From positions 30,820,452 through 30,884,451 of the forward strand of contig CM040088.1 in assembly GCA_022496805.1 (NCBI GenBank): a stretch of 64,000 nt of DNA. The letters run 5' to 3'. Both the position numbers and the translations under genes were made by a program. This stretch comes from Pohlia nutans (taxonomy: Eukaryota; Streptophyta; Bryopsida; Bryales; Mniaceae). Each line of letters opens with the position of its first letter. Position 1 is the first letter of the stretch. Below, one piece after another: positions 58,465 to 64,000 of the stretch. Below the pieces are notes generated by a model that saw only the letters and a program-made list of their open reading frames with translations, did no database searches and was not told the DNA's origin.

Positions 58465-59704
58465 TTAACCATTTGACGTGCATGTGTTCACATAGTGGAA
58501 AATGAACAGATTGAGATTATTCTCTTGACTATATACATGGAAAATTTTCATCTATCCAAATTTCTCTTGGTTCTTGTGCTAATTGACTATCATTTGTATA
58601 GTATGGATCTTCAAAATAAGATATTGTGTTTTTTTTTTTTAAATAACAGAATTGGTTTATGTCAAATTTCAATATTAGTTCAAAAAGTGATACCTTAACC
58701 CCTAAATGCTTGGGAGGCCAAAATCTAGCTTATAAATGTAACTGACTATTCAATTCCAACTGCTACATGGATGATTTCCATTCAATTCTTTTTCTGAAGG
58801 ATTTTGCTTAGTCATGCCACTCCTTCAAGTTGAATTCAGCTCATTCAAGCTATTTTTAGATTTTACATGAGGTTCCAACTACAAAAATAGTCGTAAAAAC
58901 AGTTTACCGTGTAGTGTATTTTGGATTTTTCTGCTTGTTTTGCTTAAACTAAAAGTAAGCCAAGAAAATGAGTTCTATTGCATCTGAGCTTACCTAACTA
59001 AATGAAGCTTGCTAAGTCTAGTTTTTATTCCGCTTTGAATTTTGATTTTTTTTGATAATTGAGTGTTTTATTGCAATTACAAGTTTGGTGGGTATTACCA
59101 TGGTGTAGCCAAAAAATGTAAACTTACGTACACGGATGATTTTCATTCACTAAACTTTTTTTCATTGTAATTTATACCTTTGGTAAAAAATCGGAATTTT
59201 TTAGTACATTTTGTAATTGACATGAATTTTCTTTACAATCACTTCAAAAAATCATAGTAATTTTAAATTTTCACTAGTAGACACGTGGCTTCATCTACTA
59301 AAAAAATATAAAGTTGAATTCTTGTATTATTTATAGTGGCAAAATTGAGTGTGATAGGTAAAGAATGGTTCCATGGTCATAGCCCGACCTTTAGGGGTTA
59401 AACATGATTTTCCAAAATAAGTAGTATCAAAAAATGGAAATCATACCATCTCGTAGTGCATGTTATTCCAAATTCAGTACAACAATTTTTAATATCTTAA
59501 TGTTAATTTGGGATTTTTAATTGAATTTCAAAAAAAAATCTTGAAAATTTAATTACAATTTATTAATAAAAAATATGATAAATCCAAGTGATCTTCACAT
59601 TGACATTTACAACTTAGCTTTGCACATTAACTCCATTTTTGTTATTCATCAAACATTTTATAACGCACCTTCGAAATTGTTGAATCAGGACGTTAAAGGG
59701 TTAA
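58465..59704 (-). mobile_element. TTAA-terminal MITE subfamily B, carrying a nested TTAA element
   Basis: Read in reverse it aligns with 24872-25417 from TTAACCCTTTAACGTCC (right end, 59704) to an AACAGATT-containing left part ending at TTAACCATTTGACGTGC (58465). The match is interrupted exactly by the 58695-59401 element. Confidence 0.85.
58695..59401. mobile_element. TTAA-terminal element, 707 bp, nested
   Basis: The left end is TTAACCCCTAAATGCTTGGG and the right end CCCGACCTTTAGGGGTTAA. The interrupted host element gives an empty site (ACC-TTAG-ACATG in the 24872 copy), so TTAA is the duplicated target. No ORF. Confidence 0.88.
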
Positions 59705-59716
59705 GGAAGGTAGATT

Positions 59717-59955
59717 TTGAATCCGATCTTCAGTAGAACGATCAGAACCCTAATTTTTGAATTCGAGAACGATCAACCCTAAACCCTAATTTTTGGATTC
59801 GATCTTCAGTAGAACAGTCTACACGGCGCAAAGGACTCATCGAATTGGCTTTACAGAATGAAGAGCACGCGAAACTGCACGAATTGAAGAAGATCGAATG
59901 CTGATCAACTGAAGATGAAGAAGAAGAAGAAGAAGAAGAAGAAGAAGAAAATCAA
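59717..59955 (+). promoter_or_regulatory. Direct repeat with telo-boxes and (GAA)n tract upstream of HUB
   Basis: ATCTTCAGTAGAACGATCAG (59723) recurs as ATCTTCAGTAGAACAG (59801). Between and around them, ACCCTAAACCCTAATTTTT carries telo-box motifs. A perfect GAA run lies at 59915-59949. A promoter-proximal role is only suggested by position. Confidence 0.5.
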
Positions 59956-61451
59956 ATGCTCTTAATTCCTGCGCGTTTTTTTTTCACCTCTCTGCAGTGA
60001 TGGCGACCCTGAACTTACCGAGTGAATCACAGTACGAAGAATCCTCAGTACCGAATTATTCTTCACCTAGTGTAGTACAAGCACGACACGCCACTGAAGC
60101 ATGCAATTTCTTAGAATAATCATCTGCGAAGACACAAAAAATCAGTACCCTGCATTAGCAATGGCGCAAACGAATTCCCGAGTTCGTCAAGTCCCTAACT
60201 CTCGTCCTCCGAATCGAACACATCCATGGCGAAAATTCGCAGGAGTGATTGATTATGTTGTCCGTCTCAACACCGTCCGACTGATACTACGAGGTCCGTC
60301 AATCAAGCGTGTCTGTTCATCAGTCGGTAGCTACAGTAATAACATCGGAGAAGAGTCTTCAATTCTCTTCTCGTTTTAACACTAATTGAGTGAATTGGTT
60401 GGCTTTAAGATTGTGGAATCTTGTGCGCGAATTTTTCTTGGTGGAGCCTACTAGTGCTATTTCTGGACACCCATCAGTTACCGACGAGGTGTAGTGTCAT
60501 TCAGGGTTTGGGGCTTTTTTTCTGATCTTCAGTTGCTGCGGCGCCCGGCCTCACTGCCGTGCGTGCGGGTGAGGGATCTCCGAGAGTGAGGTGCATTTTT
60601 GGGGTCGCATGTTGTGAATGTCGGCGTGCACAGGAATCAAGCTCTTGTTCTATGGAACTAAGTTTGTGTGTGTTTTCTGGCGAAGAAAAATTATCATTTC
60701 TGCATCGGATTCTTTTTTCTTTTGGGTTTTAAACTATTTGGTGGTGTTGAATGTTTAGTTCCCTGGCGCTTCTGTTTCACAACTCGTCGCGTTTCAGCAT
60801 CTTGTGTTTTCGTGTGAATTTTGGGCCGTTGGGGTTTTGGAATATGAATGATTTTTTTTTTAATTTTGTTTCTCGTGGAGGTACTGGTGTGAATTTCTGT
60901 GCTGTGAACAGTAGTGTCGTTCTCTTTGTTAAAATGGCATGATTTCAAGAAATTGGCGTTTTTACAGACAACCTGAGTATTGTGACCACTTTAATGAATA
61001 TGTCTATGTAGATCTCCTTTGATCCAATTGATGAGCTGGTAGTGACGTTGAGCATCACCGTACTAGTGTTTCTGGAGTGTGTCGTTTTCCTTTTTTCTTT
61101 TGGGTTTCATAGATTTTAGGGTTTGCGAACTGGATTGTGAGGTTGTTACCCTTTGTGTTACCGATGTGACGTTTTCTGGCAGCTAAGACTTTTGATCAGT
61201 AACGAAGTTGCGTTTGTTGATTTTGTCACATTCACAAACGGCACGTCAGTTGACAGTGAGCTAACAAAAAGTCCTCTTTATGGGGAAGGTTCCTCTTTAC
61301 AATGTTGCCTGAAAGCTCCTTGAACAGTCTAATTCTATTGAAACCACCCTTTTAGGCTTCGAGGGCTCATGATATTAAATATGTTGTTGTTTGTTGGTTT
61401 TAGAGACTGCAACTTGATAATGCGTGCCCGGTCCAAGGTGGAGGCAGCAGC
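59956..61451. other. 5' flank / probable 5' UTR of HUB gene
   Basis: AT-rich with poly-T tracts. A 92-codon ORF at 60101 has no domain. The direction of HUB suggests promoter and leader here, and splice sites in the leader cannot be fixed. Confidence 0.45.
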
Positions 61452-63828
61452 ATGGGAAGCACAGAAGAACCTGACCGCAAACGGCGCCATCTTAACAACA
61501 ACAACAACAACAATCATTCTGTGTCTCCCCCAGTGAAAAAACTACCTCACACACCTTCATCTGAAGAGAAGAAGGTGCGCTCACTGTTTCTCTGTTTTTC
61601 TTTTCCACTTTTGATTGCACAAGTCAAAGCAACACGTATGAAATTTGAACCAACATCATGTGCAACTAGGAGTGAAATAATAAGCACAAATAATCCATTG
61701 TATTTGTGACGTATTTGAGCTAACAAGTGTCCAATCCACCTCAAAGAGGTAACTTGAAACCTTGTTATCTCAAATCTTTTTAGCATGCCACATATGAGCC
61801 ATGTAACCGCCACCTTTGTTAGTTGGATTAGTGTAAACAAATCAAGGTGTATAATTTCTTGTTAACTCAAGCTTGTTGCTTCAACCTGTGAAATCTGAAG
61901 TGGCCCTTAGGATTCGAAAATGTCAAATGCTGCGCTCTTATTCGGACAAGGGCATGAGGATCTGTGCACTGACATTCTGTTACTATCAATTTGGGCTACG
62001 TAAGTTGAAGTTGTGAGGGTGATGTGGGTGAAAATGCAGGTGGATGCCCAAACGTTGCAGTTTCAAAATCAGCAGCTGGAAATCAAGCTTGACGTCCAAC
62101 GCAATGAAATACTTGCTTTGGAGGGTAAATTGAATCAACTTCGTAGCAAGCAGACTTCGTTTGATGACAATCTCTCCATTATCAATCGCGTATGGAATCA
62201 GGTTAGACTTTAGGACTCTTAATTCTGAGCATATACCTGGTTAATCTCCTCTGCACTATCGGTCGTAGTGTTTGGAAATATTACGAGAGGTTTTAAAAGT
62301 TTCTTAGCCATCTATATCTTCTTCGTTAGAAAGTGTGCAAGGAAATTTTCTTTATACACGAGCATATGATGCTAAGGTAGAGGATACTATTTGCGTCACT
62401 CTAAAAATATGTAGTAGTGTGATTATTGAGAGCTGTTTTCTGAGGTCTTTGGGTAAAAGAGCCAAATCTGTTGAGATCAATTTTTTTATCACTATGTCTA
62501 AGTTTCTTATATGCCCATTTCCATTAAAAAATGAGTGACTGCAGACATTTAGCTTACACTGTGTGCTATAAGTCCAACCAAGTGTATGAACAGTTGAGTT
62601 GTTGTTGATAAGAGAGGTTAGTACAGGAGATGGGATCAGGTCTCTAACAGTTTTAATATCCTCTACCTTACTACTTAATCAAAGAGTGCAGTAGCCAAAT
62701 GATTTAATCTTTACTAATCCTTCACTGTAGGTTGTAGATAATTTGGAGTCGCTTACAGTACGAGCTAGTGCTGCAACCAATGGGATTCATGTTTCGGGTT
62801 CGGCTTCCAAGGGTGCGTTTGTATTGAATCCTCTTTTTTGGGTTCATTACCTCAGGATCATGAGAGTTTCCATTTTATGCACTCATGTGGAATTTATGTG
62901 GACAGTTTGTCATAGCTGTAGTTTTTGTAGGTGGTAATGATATCTGATGGTATGTTTTGTGTACAACAGAGAGGAACAATGCCTCAAATCCCTCAGAGCA
63001 CACTTTCCTACAACGGTTACTTGATAAAGGGGCCACGGAAAGCTCCACAACCAATGGAAGTAATGGCTCAGTTGACTGCAGCCGAAAGGCGTCCACTGCT
63101 AAGACCACGAAGTGCCTTGTGCAAAGTATCGATTCCGAACGATCTCGAAATGACGAACTTCTGAGCACTTTCCAAAATGGTGTTGATTCTAACGGTGAGG
63201 AAACTTACATTCACCCTTCATGTTGTTTTAGCAGTTTTGAGTAGTTCACATGAAGACTTTCTTCTGTCCAATTTTTCTCCTTTTTCGACCAATACATACG
63301 CTGTTCTTCATTGATTCTAGTGATAGAAAATTTGGCCCCATCTGAATTGTATTTTTCACAATATGATCTATTGAATTGGCCGTTTTATAACCGTGAATAT
63401 TTGATCCTTTATGGTTGGTCATTTGAACGTGTATCTAGAAAATTAAGGTTTGAAGATGTGATGGTCCGTCCTATTGACCAGACTAATTGTGAGTGTAATT
63501 TCCCAGCAGTGGGTTTTTGACCCATAATTTTTGGCTCAGTCTAGGTCTTAGGTGAAAGGTATGTTTTGCAGTCATGAGTGGAATTACGTTCTTTGGAATG
63601 TGGAGACTGGGAGGGTTTTAGTTTTTTGAAATTTGTTGATGAATTTGAAAGTGGTAGCAGGGAACACCCGGTTGCTTGTAAAAGCAAATGAGGAGCTATA
63701 TGCAGAGGCAAAGAAAGTGCGAACTCTTTTGGATGATCTTCATTTAAGGCACAGGGAGCTTTCAGCTGAGGTGGGAACTTGCCATGATATGCAGGCAAAG
63801 GACCGAGCTGAGGTCAAGAGAATAACAG
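61452..63828 (+). CDS. HUB/BRE1-type E3 ligase for histone H2B (3' end beyond window)
   Basis: Exons are 61452-61574, 62040-62201, 62731-62811, 62970-63194 and 63661-63828. They join in frame, and the gene continues past the window. The start MGSTEEPDRKRRHL matches the N-terminus of plant HUB1/HUB2 closely. A Pro- and Lys-rich segment follows, then coiled coil (VDAQTLQFQNQQLEIKLDV), LESLTVRASAA, FLQRLLDKGATESSTTN, and another coiled coil (LRHRELSAEVGTCHDMQAKD). HUB proteins monoubiquitinate H2B in the nucleus with a RAD6-type E2, using a C-terminal RING that would lie downstream of this window. An Asn run (HLNNNNNNNH) comes from an AAC repeat. Confidence 0.92.
63300..63415 (-). repeat. Solitary Q arm in HUB intron 4
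   Basis: Inverted relative to 19783: TTCTTCATTGATTCTAGTGAT, AAATTTGGCCCCATCTGAATT and a TTGATCCTTT end match the Q arm. Confidence 0.65.
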
Positions 63829-63920
63829 GTACATTTATCAGTGTTTTCAGTAAAATTAGATCATTTTTAGGAGCTTCTAGACAACATCAAAAAGAGAATC
63901 TGCTCCACAATTCATGGGGG

Positions 63921-63960
63921 AGGTCTCTTAATGATTATACAGAGACCTCTCCATGATACA
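63921..63960. repeat. Short inverted repeat in HUB intron 5
   Basis: GGAGGTCTCT ... AGAGACCTCTCC around 63919-63952 forms a hairpin, and further GACCTCC copies run to the window end. A MITE edge is likely. Confidence 0.45.
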
Positions 63961-64000
63961 TGGGCAGACCTCCACATGACCATAGGGTGACCTCATGAAG

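Noticed and set aside
60101..60379. 92-codon ORF upstream of HUB
   Set aside because: It has no domain and a codon pattern like the surrounding leader. A gene cannot be supported.
1..64000. CRISPR arrays, operons, ribosome binding sites, rRNA or intact tRNA genes
   Set aside because: This is eukaryotic nuclear DNA. No such structures were seen, and only the weak SINE-like Pol III boxes at 28550 were kept.

Overview
The window is nuclear DNA from a land plant. Genes have GT-AG introns, one protein carries a plastid-type N-terminus, and short TTTAGGG (plant-type) telomeric tracts occur. A bryophyte or another early-diverging lineage is my inference, from the compact genes and from a transposon set (Tc1-like, TTAA-terminal, LINE with RNase H) that would be unusual in an angiosperm. 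The sequence does not prove the lineage.

Layout. Positions 1-2597 hold the 3' part of an LRR receptor-like (pseudo)kinase gene. About 2.6-35.6 kb is AT-rich repeat territory. It contains a three-part CATAACATTCAG fold-back cluster, a 1.2 kb purine/pyrimidine fold-back, and a decayed ~6 kb LINE with an APE nuclease, reverse transcriptase, RNase H and a C-terminal domain resembling a restriction-like endonuclease. It also contains an intron-bearing pseudogene of proteasome subunit RPN5/PSMD12 broken by telomeric tracts, and a nested stack in which a Tc1-like element sits in one TTAA-terminal element that sits in another. Positions 35864-38760 hold a five-exon gene for a probable plastid membrane protein. 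About 38.8-44.2 kb is repeats again.

A tight divergent pair follows: an intronless CBP80 gene (nuclear cap-binding complex large subunit, minus strand, 44309-46924) and a 19-exon nardilysin-type M16 metalloprotease gene (plus strand, 47333-55080). They share about 0.3-0.4 kb of promoter. Downstream lie a U2 snRNA 5' fragment, a CACTA (TNP2-type) transposase relic and a second nested pair of TTAA elements. The window ends inside a HUB/BRE1-type histone H2B E3 ubiquitin ligase gene (from 61452, incomplete).

The host genes share no obvious pathway, although CBP80, HUB and RPN5 all act in general gene expression or protein turnover. The most distinctive content is the mobile DNA: a large TTAA-terminal (piggyBac-like) MITE population, the Tc1-like element, and the LINE that may carry two endonucleases.
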